NCBI GenBank assembly: GCA_902492935.1
Contig: CABUNJ010000005.1
Location: 1 to 64,000 of the forward strand
DNA from: an uncultured Collinsella sp.
Lineage (GTDB): Bacteria; Actinomycetota; Coriobacteriia; Coriobacteriales; Coriobacteriaceae
Reading direction: 5' to 3'
Length of the DNA: 64,000 bases
In this document: positions 35,226-43,949 of the stretch, piece after piece
Numbering within the stretch: the stretch's first letter is position 1
Layout of the letters: each line of letters starts with the position of its first letter
Program-made: the position numbers and the translations under genes
The notes under the pieces: model-generated
Told to the model about the DNA's origin: nothing
Databases searched by the model: none
Seen by the model: only the letters and a program-made list of their open reading frames with translations

Positions 35226-35663
35226 ATGGCCAAAAAACGCAATGGGCGCCAGGATGCCATCAGAGATATTGTTCGCAATAAGGACGTACGCACGCAGCGC
35301 GTTTTGGTAGACGAGCTTCGCGCCATGGGTTTCGATTGCACGCAGGCGACCGTTTCGCGTGATATCGCGGACATGGGACTGCGTAAGCTCCCCGAGGGCA
35401 TTTATGTCCTTGCCGAGGACCTGCATCTGCAGCGCATGGTTTCCGAGTTGGTTACCGGCGTACTGCGCACCGATAATCTGGTTATGATCAAGGCGCAGCC
35501 CGGTACGGCTTCTGGTATTGCCGCAGCTGTCGATGCTGCGGAGCTGCCCGACGTGCTCGGCTCGCTTGCCGGCAACGACACGATCTTGGTCATTGCGCAG
35601 ACGGCCGAGGACGGCGAACGCCTTGAGGCGCTCATCAACAAGCTGAGTAACTCTCACAAGTAG
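35226..35663 (+). CDS. argR: Arginine repressor ArgR
   Basis: 145 residues. The N-terminal winged helix has TQRVLVDELRAMGFDCTQATVSRDIADMGL, with the SR recognition motif. The C-terminal arginine-binding and hexamer domain has GTASGIAAAVDAAELPDVLGSLAGNDTILVI. ATG 35226 is chosen over GTG 35214 for its TTTGGAGTGAGG site and the family start. No arginine genes are in the window. The AT-rich upstream stretch (35100-35200) may hold ARG boxes, but I could not define one. A terminator follows at 35714. Confidence 0.93.
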   Translation: MAKKRNGRQDAIRDIVRNKDVRTQRVLVDELRAMGFDCTQATVSRDIADMGLRKLPEGIYVLAEDLHLQRMVSELVTGVLRTDNLVMIKAQPGTASGIAAAVDAAELPDVLGSLAGNDTILVIAQTAEDGERLEALINKLSNSHK

Positions 35664-35713
35664 GGGATGCGTGGCACTGCTGCTGTGCCGATTGTCGCTA
35701 TAGGTAATTGCCG

Positions 35714-35742
35714 AGGGCGTTGACGAAGGTCAGCGCCCTTTT
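35714..35742 (+). terminator. argR terminator
   Basis: AGGGCGTTGAC pairs with GTCAGCGCCCT around GAAG, followed by TTTT. Confidence 0.88.
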
Positions 35743-35820
35743 GCCTGCCGGCACCCGTTGCTCTATCGGTCCTGCAGCCGGGGCCGTCGTGGCATCTTGT
35801 GACATCTGCCGAAATAAAGA

Positions 35821-35854
35821 GGCGCCCGAGCAGCGTACGTGCTGCTCGGGCGCC
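35821..35854. terminator. 34-bp perfect palindrome between argR and the PBP gene
   Basis: GGCGCCCGAGCAGC, GTACGT and GCTGCTCGGGCGCC form a fully self-complementary sequence. On the minus strand it is followed by TCTTTATTT, so it probably ends the PBP transcript. Confidence 0.75.
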
Positions 35855-35878
35855 TTGGTGTCAGATGCCGCTTTGCGT

Positions 35879-38068
35879 CTACTGGCCCGTAGAGGGGTCG
35901 GGCGTGGGCGTAGGATCGGGGGTAGGCGTCGGCGTGCCACCGTCGCCACCCGTGCCGCCATCGCCACCCGTGCCACCGTCGCCACCTGTCGTACCGCTAT
36001 CGCCGGTGGTGTTGCCGCCCGGGGTTTCAGTGGTCGTGGTTGTCGTTGTCGTTGTGGTGGTCGTGGTCTCTTCCTCTTCTTTTCCCTCGTCTTTATCCTC
36101 TTCGTCTTTCTTTTTGTTGTTTGTGCCGTAGAACTTCCAGACGTTATTGTTCTTGTACGTGGGAGTCGTTCCGGTCTGGAATTCCTCGCGCTCGGTGCCC
36201 GCAAGAACGGTGTTCATGAACTTCTTAAAGACGGGCAGGTTGGTGCTGTCGCCCAGCAGGTCCGAACCGTACTTTTGAATGGGAATCTCGCCTGCGGAAT
36301 AACCGGTCCACAGGGCGCATATCAGTTGCGGCGTGAAGCCGCAGAACCACAGGTTGGTGGTGTTGTCAGTGGTGCCCGTCTTGCCGGCATAGGGCTGATT
36401 GACGTTCAGCGCGCCGGCGGCACCCGTGCCGCTGCCCTGCATGACGCCGGATAGAACATCGGTAACCGCGGCAGCCTCGCCTTCGGTGAGCACCTGCGTG
36501 GGATTGTCGGTGTGCTGGTACAGAACCGAGCCGGTACGCGAGTCGATCTCGGTAATGGCGATGGGCTGACGGTAGTAGCCACCGTTGGCAAACGTTGCGT
36601 AGGCAGATGCCATCTCGAGCGGTGAGATGGACCCGGTGCCGAGCGTCATGACGGGAACGTCCTCGATATTGTCCTTGGCGGGATCGATGCCGAGCTTTTT
36701 GACGAGCGACATGATCTTGTCATTGCCGATGGCTTCGGCCACCTGAATGTAGCCGGTGTTGGATGAGTATGCCGTTGCCTGTTTAAGCGTGATGTTGCCA
36801 TAGCTCTGGTTGCCGTAGTTTTGCACCTCGGTCGTGGTGCCCTTGGCCTTGAGCGGCGAGTTGCAGTTGAGGGTGACGTTGGGGTTCATACCGTTTTGGA
36901 TGGCAGTTGCCAGCGTAAAGGCCTTAAACGTGGAGCCCACGGGGCGCTTTGCCGTAGCGTGGTTCACGTGATTCTCGTCGGCGTTGTAGTCGTAGCCGCC
37001 TACCATGCACTTGATGTAGCCGGTCTTGGGGTCAACGACGACCATGCCCATGTCCAGGCCGTCGAGCGAAAGCGTGTCGAGCTGCGAGCGCACAGCCTCC
37101 TCGGCCACCTGCTGCATGGTGGGGTCGATGGTGGTCTTGACGGTCAGACCGCCCTTAAAGAGCACGTCGGTGGAGAACTCCTGCTCAAGCAACTGCTTAA
37201 CGTAGGAGACAAAGTAGGGCTGAGAGTACACATCGACGCCACTGCCCGAAATCTCGGTCACGTTAAGCGTGATGGGCTCAGCCTGTGCGGCATCGTGCTC
37301 TTCCTGCGTGATGTGGCCCAGACGCAGCATGTTGTCCAGAACCTTATTGCGGCGGGACAGCGCCAAGTCGGGATTAACCGTGGGGTCGTACTGCGAGGGC
37401 GAGTTGGGAAGGCCGATGAGCAGCGCGGCCTCGCTCAGGGTGAGGTCGGCGGCGGTTTTGGACAGATAGGTCTCGGCGGCGGCCTCGATTCCATATGCTC
37501 CATGGCCGTAGTAGATGGTGTTGAGGTACATCATGAGGATCTCGTCTTTGGAGTACATGTCCTCCATCTTGATGGCGATATAGGCCTCGCGCACCTTACG
37601 CTCGATGGTCGAGTCGAATTGTTCCTCCTGCAAGATGGTGTTGCGAACCAGCTGCTGGGTGATGGTCGATGCGCCCTCGTGGCCGCCGGTGAGGGTTGCC
37701 ACCGATGCGCGTGCAATGCCCCAGAGGTCGATGCCGCCATGCTCGTAGAAGCGCTCGTCCTCAACGTCGACGGTGCCCTGCAGCACGTACGGGGACACTT
37801 GGTCCTTGGTGATGGACTTGCGGTTTTGCGTGTAGAAACTCGCAATGGTATTGCCGTTGCAGTCGACGATGTCGGTGGGCTCGCTCACCAGATACGCGTT
37901 GGCATCGGTGTAGTCGGGCAGATCGGACAGCCAGCGGTTGACGTTGCCGATCATGCCGATGCCAAACGCTACGCCCGCGATAAGCAGAAAGCCCAAAAAC
38001 GAGAGCAAGATCATGGGAAGGGCATGCGTCTTAGAGCGACCGCGCCCCTGTCGTTGGCGAGGACCCAT
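35879..38068 (-). CDS. Class A penicillin-binding protein (PBP1A-like)
   Basis: 729 residues, making and cross-linking peptidoglycan outside the membrane. After a basic start there is one membrane anchor (ALPMILLSFLGFLLIAGVAF). The GT51 transglycosylase domain has EDERFYEHGGIDLWGIARA and ASTITQQLVRN. The transpeptidase domain has the catalytic serine in GSTFKAF, then SSN (AYSSNTGY) and KTGT (YAGKTGTTDN). The last 80 residues are low complexity: an E/D/K run, a long Thr run, then GGDGGTGG and PTPTPDPTP repeats. ATG 38068 is preferred over an upstream frame start because GGAGGTCAATAT precedes it. Confidence 0.95.
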   Translation of the reverse strand: MGPRQRQGRGRSKTHALPMILLSFLGFLLIAGVAFGIGMIGNVNRWLSDLPDYTDANAYLVSEPTDIVDCNGNTIASFYTQNRKSITKDQVSPYVLQGTVDVEDERFYEHGGIDLWGIARASVATLTGGHEGASTITQQLVRNTILQEEQFDSTIERKVREAYIAIKMEDMYSKDEILMMYLNTIYYGHGAYGIEAAAETYLSKTAADLTLSEAALLIGLPNSPSQYDPTVNPDLALSRRNKVLDNMLRLGHITQEEHDAAQAEPITLNVTEISGSGVDVYSQPYFVSYVKQLLEQEFSTDVLFKGGLTVKTTIDPTMQQVAEEAVRSQLDTLSLDGLDMGMVVVDPKTGYIKCMVGGYDYNADENHVNHATAKRPVGSTFKAFTLATAIQNGMNPNVTLNCNSPLKAKGTTTEVQNYGNQSYGNITLKQATAYSSNTGYIQVAEAIGNDKIMSLVKKLGIDPAKDNIEDVPVMTLGTGSISPLEMASAYATFANGGYYRQPIAITEIDSRTGSVLYQHTDNPTQVLTEGEAAAVTDVLSGVMQGSGTGAAGALNVNQPYAGKTGTTDNTTNLWFCGFTPQLICALWTGYSAGEIPIQKYGSDLLGDSTNLPVFKKFMNTVLAGTEREEFQTGTTPTYKNNNVWKFYGTNNKKKDEEDKDEGKEEEETTTTTTTTTTTTTETPGGNTTGDSGTTGGDGGTGGDGGTGGDGGTPTPTPDPTPTPDPSTGQ

Positions 38069-38229
38069 ATATTGACCTCCAGGTATGTCGTGCCAGGCGG
38101 CAGGTATGCTACCGGGCAGGATGGACATAAGTTATTACACGATAAACCAATCGGGGCATGCGGGGCCTCGTGTATGCTGGTTGGCAGCAATTTTCAGAGT
38201 GAAAGCACACCTTGGCAAGGAGTTTACCG

Positions 38230-40206
38230 ATGGCGATTCGGCCGATGGAATCGAGCGGACAATGCGAAAGCGAGTTGGCGGCGGCTGAAGTGGCGCTGCC
38301 CGAACTGCTGGCGCCTGCTGGCGGACTCGACCAGATGCTCGCGGCGATTGCGGCGGGTGCCGATGCCATCTATGCGGGGCTGGACGGATTCAACGCTCGA
38401 GTGAGCGCGCATGGCTTTAGCGATGATGAGTTCGCGCGCGGTTGTGCCGTGGCCCATGCCCATGGCGTGCGTGTGTACGTGACGCTCAACGTGTTCGTGT
38501 TCGATGATGAGCTTGCCGACGCCGTGGCGTTGGGGGCGCATGCGCGCGCGTTGGGTGCCGATGCGTTGATTGTGGCCGATGCCGGGCTGGCTTGTGCGCT
38601 TCGTGCGGCGATTCCGGGGGTCGAGATTCACCTGTCCACTCAGGCGGGCGCTCATAGCGAGGGTGCCGTGCAGTTGGCTGCCAAGGAGTTGGGCGTTGAG
38701 CGCGTGACGACTGCGCGCGAGCTGAGCGTTGCAGAGATTGAGACGCTTTGCGCTACTGGCGTGCCCATCGAGGTGTTCTGTCACGGCGCTATTTGCATTG
38801 GATACTCGGGTGCGTGCGGGTTCTCTGCCCTTCGACGTGGCCGCTCTGCGATGCGCGGTGATTGCACTCAACCGTGCCGTCTATCCTATGACTTGGTGGA
38901 CGAGGCGGGGCAGAGTGTTGTCGCTGTCGAAGGGGATCGCCTGCTTTGTCCGCGTGACTATCTGGGCATCGCGAATCTGCCCGAGCTTGTTGCCGCCGGC
39001 GTGGCATCGCTCAAGATCGAGGGCCGCATGAAGAATCCCGACTACGTCTTTAACGTGGTGAGGGTGTGGCGTCGGGCGCTCAATATGCTGCGCGACGGCA
39101 CATGGGATGCCGATGCGGTGCCGGCGCTTGAGCGCGAGCTGGGAAGGTCGTTCAACCGCGGCTTTACCGATGCGTATCTGCGGGGTCGTTCGGGCGCCGA
39201 GCTCATGAGCTTTGAGCGCGCAATCAACCAGGGCGTGCACGTGGGCCACTTGGTGGCGGTGGGTCACGAAGAGGTGACGGTTGAGCTTGATGCCGCCGTG
39301 GCGGCGGGCGATACGCTCGAGATCCGATTTTACCCGGGTGCCGACGCGCGTCCCGATGTGCCCAAGCGCTGGCCACAGGTGCCTTGCCCCGTGGATGCCG
39401 CTGCGGGAGAGCGCATCGTCGTGCATTGCAAACGCAAGGTGGACGCGGGCTGCGAGGTCTATCTGATTCGCAGTGCCGGCGTGCTGGGGCAGACGGCAAC
39501 GGTGTTGGAGCGCATGCGGGTCGAGGCAGATGCGGTCGCGCCTGCTGAGCGGTCCGTTGAGGTGCTGCCGTTTGAGGGCGTTCTGGCAGATGGCGACGTG
39601 CCGACGGAGTTGGCGGGACCGGCGGAGCCGGCAAAGCATGGGGCTTTTGCTCGTATGGTCTTTGCCTGGGAGCTGATGGATTTGGATCCGCGCGATGAGT
39701 GGGATCTGTCCGATGCGACGGTGGTGCTCGACGAAGTGTGCCGCGCAGGCGACGCCGAGCGGACTCGAGCGCTTATGCAACGTGCCGGGCGTATTGTTTG
39801 CCGCAACCTGGGGCAGGTGGCGATGGCCCGCGAGCTGGGCACGACGTTTGACGTGGCGGCGCCGGTGTTCTGCGCCAATCGGGCCACGCTTGCCTGGCTG
39901 CGCGGGCTTGGCGCGGGGTGGGTATACTTGCCTGCCGAGTTGCTCAGCAATGATAGGGAGCGTATTGCCGAACTGGCTGCTGAACCCGGCGTCTTGGGTC
40001 CGGTCGACGCCGACCGTCCCGAGCTTATGGTGTGCGAGCACTGCCTGCTGACCGCCGAGGGCGTCTGTGCCACCGATGCGACGGGGCAGGTCCGTTGCCG
40101 CGACTGCTTGCGTCGTCGGCAGGTGCGCTATCTGGTCGAGCGTGACGGCACGCGTCTGCCAGTTGCCATCGACGCATGCGGCAGGACGAGGATTTTCCTG
40201 TCGTAG
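38230..40206 (+). CDS. Peptidase U32 family protein
   Basis: 658 residues of the U32 collagenase-like family. Relatives include RlhA, which hydroxylates C2501 of 23S rRNA, so an RNA-modifying role is more likely than proteolysis. The U32 signature lies in VFCHGAICIGYSGACGFS with the following MRGDCTQPCRLSY; its clustered cysteines could hold an iron-sulfur centre. The C-terminus has a second Cys-rich block (VCEHCLLTAEGVC then CRDCLRRRQV). ATG 38230 follows AAGGAG. It is divergent from the PBP gene and precedes tyrS. Confidence 0.88.
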   Translation: MAIRPMESSGQCESELAAAEVALPELLAPAGGLDQMLAAIAAGADAIYAGLDGFNARVSAHGFSDDEFARGCAVAHAHGVRVYVTLNVFVFDDELADAVALGAHARALGADALIVADAGLACALRAAIPGVEIHLSTQAGAHSEGAVQLAAKELGVERVTTARELSVAEIETLCATGVPIEVFCHGAICIGYSGACGFSALRRGRSAMRGDCTQPCRLSYDLVDEAGQSVVAVEGDRLLCPRDYLGIANLPELVAAGVASLKIEGRMKNPDYVFNVVRVWRRALNMLRDGTWDADAVPALERELGRSFNRGFTDAYLRGRSGAELMSFERAINQGVHVGHLVAVGHEEVTVELDAAVAAGDTLEIRFYPGADARPDVPKRWPQVPCPVDAAAGERIVVHCKRKVDAGCEVYLIRSAGVLGQTATVLERMRVEADAVAPAERSVEVLPFEGVLADGDVPTELAGPAEPAKHGAFARMVFAWELMDLDPRDEWDLSDATVVLDEVCRAGDAERTRALMQRAGRIVCRNLGQVAMARELGTTFDVAAPVFCANRATLAWLRGLGAGWVYLPAELLSNDRERIAELAAEPGVLGPVDADRPELMVCEHCLLTAEGVCATDATGQVRCRDCLRRRQVRYLVERDGTRLPVAIDACGRTRIFLS

Positions 40207-40255
40207 ATGCTGCGTCGCGTCAGTTTGTTATCATAAGAGAGTTTATGGACTTCCA

Positions 40256-40282
40256 GCACCGCCGTTTTCGGCGAGGGTGCTA
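40256..40282 (+). promoter_or_regulatory. Hairpin in the tyrS leader
   Basis: AGCACC-GCCG-TTTT-CGGC-GAGGGTGCT folds just before the tyrS ribosome site. There is no T-box consensus, so it is not a T-box leader. Confidence 0.4.
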
Positions 40283-40302
40283 TAGCAAAAGGAGGATACC
40301 CA

Positions 40303-41514
40303 ATGCTGTCTGTTGACGAGCAAATGCGTATCATCACCTCGGGCGCCGCGCAGATCGTCCCCGAGGCCGACCTTCGCAAGAAGCTTGAGAAGGGCGAGCC
40401 CCTCAACATCAAGCTCGGCGTCGATCCCACCAGCCCCGACCTGCACCTGGGCCACGCCGTGCCGCTGCGCAAGATGCGCCAGTTCCAGGACCTGGGCCAC
40501 AACGTCACCCTCATCATCGGCAACGGTACCGCGCTGATTGGCGATCCTTCGGGCAAGAATTCCACCCGCCCGCAGCTTTCGCAGGAGCAGATCGAGGCCA
40601 ACGCCGAGACCTACGTGAGCCAGGCCATGAAGATCCTGGATCCCGAGAAGACCACCATCGTGCACAACGGTGACTGGATCTTGTCGATGGATCTGGCTGG
40701 TCTGCTGCAGGTGTGCTCCAAGTTCACTGTCGCCCGTATTCTTGAGCGCGACGACTTTACCAAGCGCTACCAGTCTCAGACGCCGATCGCCCTGCATGAG
40801 TTCCTGTATCCCGTGATGCAGGCTTTCGACTCCGTGCAGATCAAGGCCGACGTGGAGATGGGCGGCACCGACCAGCTCTTCAACCTGCTCGCCGGCCGTG
40901 AGCTCATGGAGAAGATGGGCATGGAGCCCCAGATCGCGCTCACCATGCCGCTGCTCGAGGGCACCGATGGCGTCCGTAAGATGTCCAAGTCCTACGGTAA
41001 CTACATCGGCCTGACCGACGCGCCCAAGGATATGTTCGGCAAGACCATGTCCATCCCCGACGAGATGATCGGCAAGTACTACCGCCTGGCGAGCTCGCTC
41101 ACCCCGGCCGAGGTCGACAAGATCGACGCTGCTCTGGCCGACGGCTCTGCCGATCCCTATGAGCTCAAGCGCGCTCTGGGCCGCGACCTGTGCGACACCT
41201 ACCACGGCGCCGGTGCCGGCGACGAGGCCCAGGCCGAGTTCGACCGCGTGTTCAAGGAGGGCCAGCTCGCCGACTTCCCCGAGAAGCATGTTGAGCTGAC
41301 CGTCAACGACGAGGGCCAGATCTACCTCGCCGGCCTGCTCAAGGACCTGGGCCTTTCGGCCAGCGCCGGTCAGGCCCGCCGCGACATCGACGGCGGCGGC
41401 GTCAAGATCAACGGCAAGGCCGTGGCTCCCAAGAGCTACAACATCGACCCCAGCGCCCTCAAGCTGGGCGACACCCTCTCCGTGGGCAAGCGCAAGGGCT
41501 TCAAGTTGATTTAG
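40303..41514 (+). CDS. tyrS: Tyrosyl-tRNA synthetase
   Basis: A 403-residue class I synthetase. The HIGH-type motif is HLGH at 48-51 and KMSKS lies near 226-230 (VRKMSKSYGNYIG). The C-terminus is an S4-like RNA-binding domain (SAGQARRDIDGGGVKINGKAV). The length and DPTSPDLHLGHAVPL match the TyrZ-like branch. Start after AAAAGGAGGATACCCA. A terminator follows at 41590. Confidence 0.96.
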   Translation: MLSVDEQMRIITSGAAQIVPEADLRKKLEKGEPLNIKLGVDPTSPDLHLGHAVPLRKMRQFQDLGHNVTLIIGNGTALIGDPSGKNSTRPQLSQEQIEANAETYVSQAMKILDPEKTTIVHNGDWILSMDLAGLLQVCSKFTVARILERDDFTKRYQSQTPIALHEFLYPVMQAFDSVQIKADVEMGGTDQLFNLLAGRELMEKMGMEPQIALTMPLLEGTDGVRKMSKSYGNYIGLTDAPKDMFGKTMSIPDEMIGKYYRLASSLTPAEVDKIDAALADGSADPYELKRALGRDLCDTYHGAGAGDEAQAEFDRVFKEGQLADFPEKHVELTVNDEGQIYLAGLLKDLGLSASAGQARRDIDGGGVKINGKAVAPKSYNIDPSALKLGDTLSVGKRKGFKLI

Positions 41515-41589
41515 TTCCGCCGTTCTACCGAACGGCGGACCGGCCGACGCTGCGCGGGCCGCATTTGGACAATCTGACGTTCAACTTCA

Positions 41590-41617
41590 AGGGCGCGACC
41601 AGAAGGTCAGCGCCCTT
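41590..41617 (+). terminator. tyrS terminator
   Basis: AGGGCGC-GACC pairs with GGTC-A-GCGCCCT around AGAA and is followed by TT-C-TTT. It closely resembles the argR terminator. Confidence 0.85.
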
Positions 41618-41708
41618 TCGTTTCACGTCACCTTGTCTCAAATGCGGCCCGCTCGCTGTCGTTGCCAAAACATCGGCGCTTCCGTTGTTGGCACTTGGGG
41701 ACACTCCT

Positions 41709-41797
41709 GATGACCCCTTGGGGACGGAGGAAAACGGATCACCGAGGGGGTCGGTCTGGCCCGGTGATCCGTTTTCCTCCGTCCCAAAGGGATCATT
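41709..41797. repeat. Long inverted repeat, about 36-bp arms
   Basis: A 24-nt core arm (GGGACGGAGGAAAACGGATC..., 41721-41744) is perfectly inverted at 41762-41785. Pairing extends outward through ATGA-CCCTT/AAGGG-TCAT with a few mismatches. The loop is about 17 nt. Confidence 0.85.
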
Positions 41798-41866
41798 TGG
41801 CGGTGCCGTTAAGCGGAAGGGGTGTTATCGGCGGCCTCCTTTTGGGCATACAATGGCTATTGGTTT

Positions 41867-41902
41867 GCTGCGGTGAAGGCCTGTCCGCTCCGCAGCTTTT
41901 TT
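41867..41902 (+). promoter_or_regulatory. Terminator-like hairpin inside the ade leader
   Basis: GCTGCGG (41867-41873) pairs with CCGCAGC (41890-41896), followed by six Ts. It lies between a TACAAT box (41849-41854) and the ade ribosome site (AAAGGAG, 41911-41917). It would stop most transcripts from that promoter, so it looks like an attenuator. Confidence 0.6.
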
Positions 41903-41922
41903 CTACGGTTAAAGGAGTATGT

Positions 41923-43743
41923 ATGTCCGTTGAGGTCATGAGATCTGTGATCGAGGCCGCCGAGGGTCGTGTGCCCGTTGACACGCTGTTTGCCAACGCG
42001 CAGATTGTCGATGTGTACGGCCAGCGCGTGGCGCCCGGTAGCGTTGCCGTCAAGGATGGCGTGATCGTCGGCGTGCTGTACGACGGTCGCGACGATGCCG
42101 CCGGTACGTATGAGGCTTCCGAGGTCATCGATTGCCAGGGCCGCTATCTTGCTCCCGGCTTTATCGACGGACACTTGCATATCGAGTCTTCGAACATCCG
42201 CCCTGCCGAGTATGCGCGCATGGCGGCGACGCGCGGTACCACTACCGCCATTGCCGACAGCCACGAGATCGCCAACGTTGCGGGGCTCGACGGCCTGCGC
42301 TTTATGATCGAGGACGGTCGTCGCGCGCCCATCTCCATCAAGTACATGATGCCCTCGTGCGTGCCCGCACTGCCCGACGAGCAGGCCGGTGCCGTCATCA
42401 CCGCTGCCGATATGCAGGCGTTTTTCGCCGAATATCCGGGTGATGTCTTTGGTCTGGGCGAGATGATGAACCTACCGGGCGTCTTTATGGCCGACCCCGA
42501 GACCTGTGCTCGCATTGACGCTGCCAACCAGACGCCGTCCAAACAGGTCGACGGTCACGCCCCGCTCGTTGCCGGCAAGGACCTCAATGCCTATGCCGCG
42601 GCGGGTATTATCGCCGACCACGAGTCGACGATTCCCGAGGAGGCACTCGACAAGCTGTCCCGCGGCATGTATGTGATGCTGCGCGAAGGTACGTGCAGCC
42701 ATGATCTGGCCAACCTGTCGCCGATGCTGCTGGAAAACCCCGCCCGTGCCCGCCGCTGCTGCTTTGCGACCGACGACCGTGCTCCCTCCGACGCACTTTC
42801 GACCGGTATGATCGACAACGCCTGCCGCGTGGCTATCGAGGTCGGCATTGACCCCGTGGTTGCCATTTCTATGGCGTCCCTCTCCACGGCCGAGGCGTTT
42901 GGCCTGGACCACGGTTGCCGCGACCCGCATGAGCTCCGTGGCGCGATCGCCCCGGGCAAACGCGCCGACCTGCTGGTACTCAACGACCTGACGTTTGCCA
43001 CGGCACCGCATCGCGTATATGCCGCCGGTGCTCTGGTGGCGCAGGACGGTACCTTTGTGGGCGAGATTGCACCCGAGATGGCCGAGGTCGCAGCCCTTGC
43101 CGATGAGCTGCGCGCCTCCGTTAAGCTGCCGAAGCTTTCGCTCGACGTGTTCGACTATGCCTTTAAGCCGGGCGAGGCCGTGATTGACGTGGTGCCGGGT
43201 AAGGCCATCACGGGTATGGCTCGCCCCGAGAGCGCCGAGGGCCTGCGCCGCATTATGCTGATCGAGCGCCACGGCCGCAGTGTGTCGCTGCAGGCCGAGG
43301 GCGCCGACGGTGATGGTCCTGCGGGCCTGGGCCTTGTCGGCAAGCATATCGGTCGCGGCTGGGTGCGTGGCCTTACCATCACCGGTGGCGCCATTGCCTC
43401 CACGATCGGCCACGACTCGCACAACGTGTGCGTGGTGGGCGACAACGCCGCCGATATGATGACTGCTGTCGAGGCCGTGGGCCAGGGCGGTCACGTGCTG
43501 GTGCGCAACGGCGAGGTCGTGGCGCGCATTCCGCTGGCGCTCGGTGGCCTGATGAGCGAAGGCACGGCCGAGGACGTTGCCGCGCAGCACGACGACTTTA
43601 TGGTTAAGGCACGCGCCATGGGTATTGAGCCGCCGCTCGACCCCATCATGGGCATCATCTTCCTGCCCCTGCCGGTTATCCCGACGCTCCGCATCCGCCC
43701 CGAGGGCATGTTCGACGTCACAACCTTCACCTACGCCGACTAG
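41923..43743 (+). CDS. ade: Adenine deaminase
   Basis: A 606-residue amidohydrolase that converts adenine to hypoxanthine and ammonia. Metal ligands are in GFIDGHLHIESS (HxH), GLGEMMN (E), VDGHAPL (H), DHEST and FATDDRAPSD (D). The C-terminal half (IGRGWVRGLTITGGAIASTIGHDSHNV, GGLMSEG) is typical of Ade. ATG 41923 has AAAGGAG upstream; the longer open frame to 41662 runs through the hairpin region and is not used. It may feed the purine genes at 14-23 kb. Confidence 0.94.
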   Translation: MSVEVMRSVIEAAEGRVPVDTLFANAQIVDVYGQRVAPGSVAVKDGVIVGVLYDGRDDAAGTYEASEVIDCQGRYLAPGFIDGHLHIESSNIRPAEYARMAATRGTTTAIADSHEIANVAGLDGLRFMIEDGRRAPISIKYMMPSCVPALPDEQAGAVITAADMQAFFAEYPGDVFGLGEMMNLPGVFMADPETCARIDAANQTPSKQVDGHAPLVAGKDLNAYAAAGIIADHESTIPEEALDKLSRGMYVMLREGTCSHDLANLSPMLLENPARARRCCFATDDRAPSDALSTGMIDNACRVAIEVGIDPVVAISMASLSTAEAFGLDHGCRDPHELRGAIAPGKRADLLVLNDLTFATAPHRVYAAGALVAQDGTFVGEIAPEMAEVAALADELRASVKLPKLSLDVFDYAFKPGEAVIDVVPGKAITGMARPESAEGLRRIMLIERHGRSVSLQAEGADGDGPAGLGLVGKHIGRGWVRGLTITGGAIASTIGHDSHNVCVVGDNAADMMTAVEAVGQGGHVLVRNGEVVARIPLALGGLMSEGTAEDVAAQHDDFMVKARAMGIEPPLDPIMGIIFLPLPVIPTLRIRPEGMFDVTTFTYAD

Positions 43744-43882
43744 TCATCGGGGACGTTCTTAAACGTCTAGTCGCCTGCGACACTCTTTGACGTGCTGCCT
43801 GGCGCTGCGAATGTGGGACCCCTGGTGCGCGTGAGCTATTTGCCAGGTCCTTGTAACGTTTGCGCCCGCGGAGTCTTACCTG

Positions 43883-43944
43883 AGCTCCCTTTGGGTACGT
43901 TGGAATTGGATACACGTTCGATTCCAACAAGCCCGAAGGGAGCT
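43883..43944 (+). promoter_or_regulatory. Leader hairpin that hides the ribosome site of the HAD gene
   Basis: AGCTCCCTT (43883-43891) pairs with AAGGGAGCT (43936-43944), GGG with CCC, and GTTGGAAT with ATTCCAAC. The AAGGGAG ribosome site of the gene at 43950 lies in the 3' arm. TTTT follows, so it could act at transcription or translation. Confidence 0.65.
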
Positions 43945-43949
43945 TTTCT

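Larger units (their letters stand above)
41515..41922. other. 408-bp region: tyrS terminator, long hairpin, ade promoter and leader
   Basis: It holds, in order, the tyrS terminator, the 89-bp inverted repeat at 41709-41797, a TACAAT box at 41849-41854, and the terminator-like leader hairpin of ade. No small gene is supported. Confidence 0.7.

Noticed and set aside
40200..40302. T-box leader for tyrS
   Set aside because: Only a small hairpin is present. There is no T-box consensus, no terminator, and the leader is too short.
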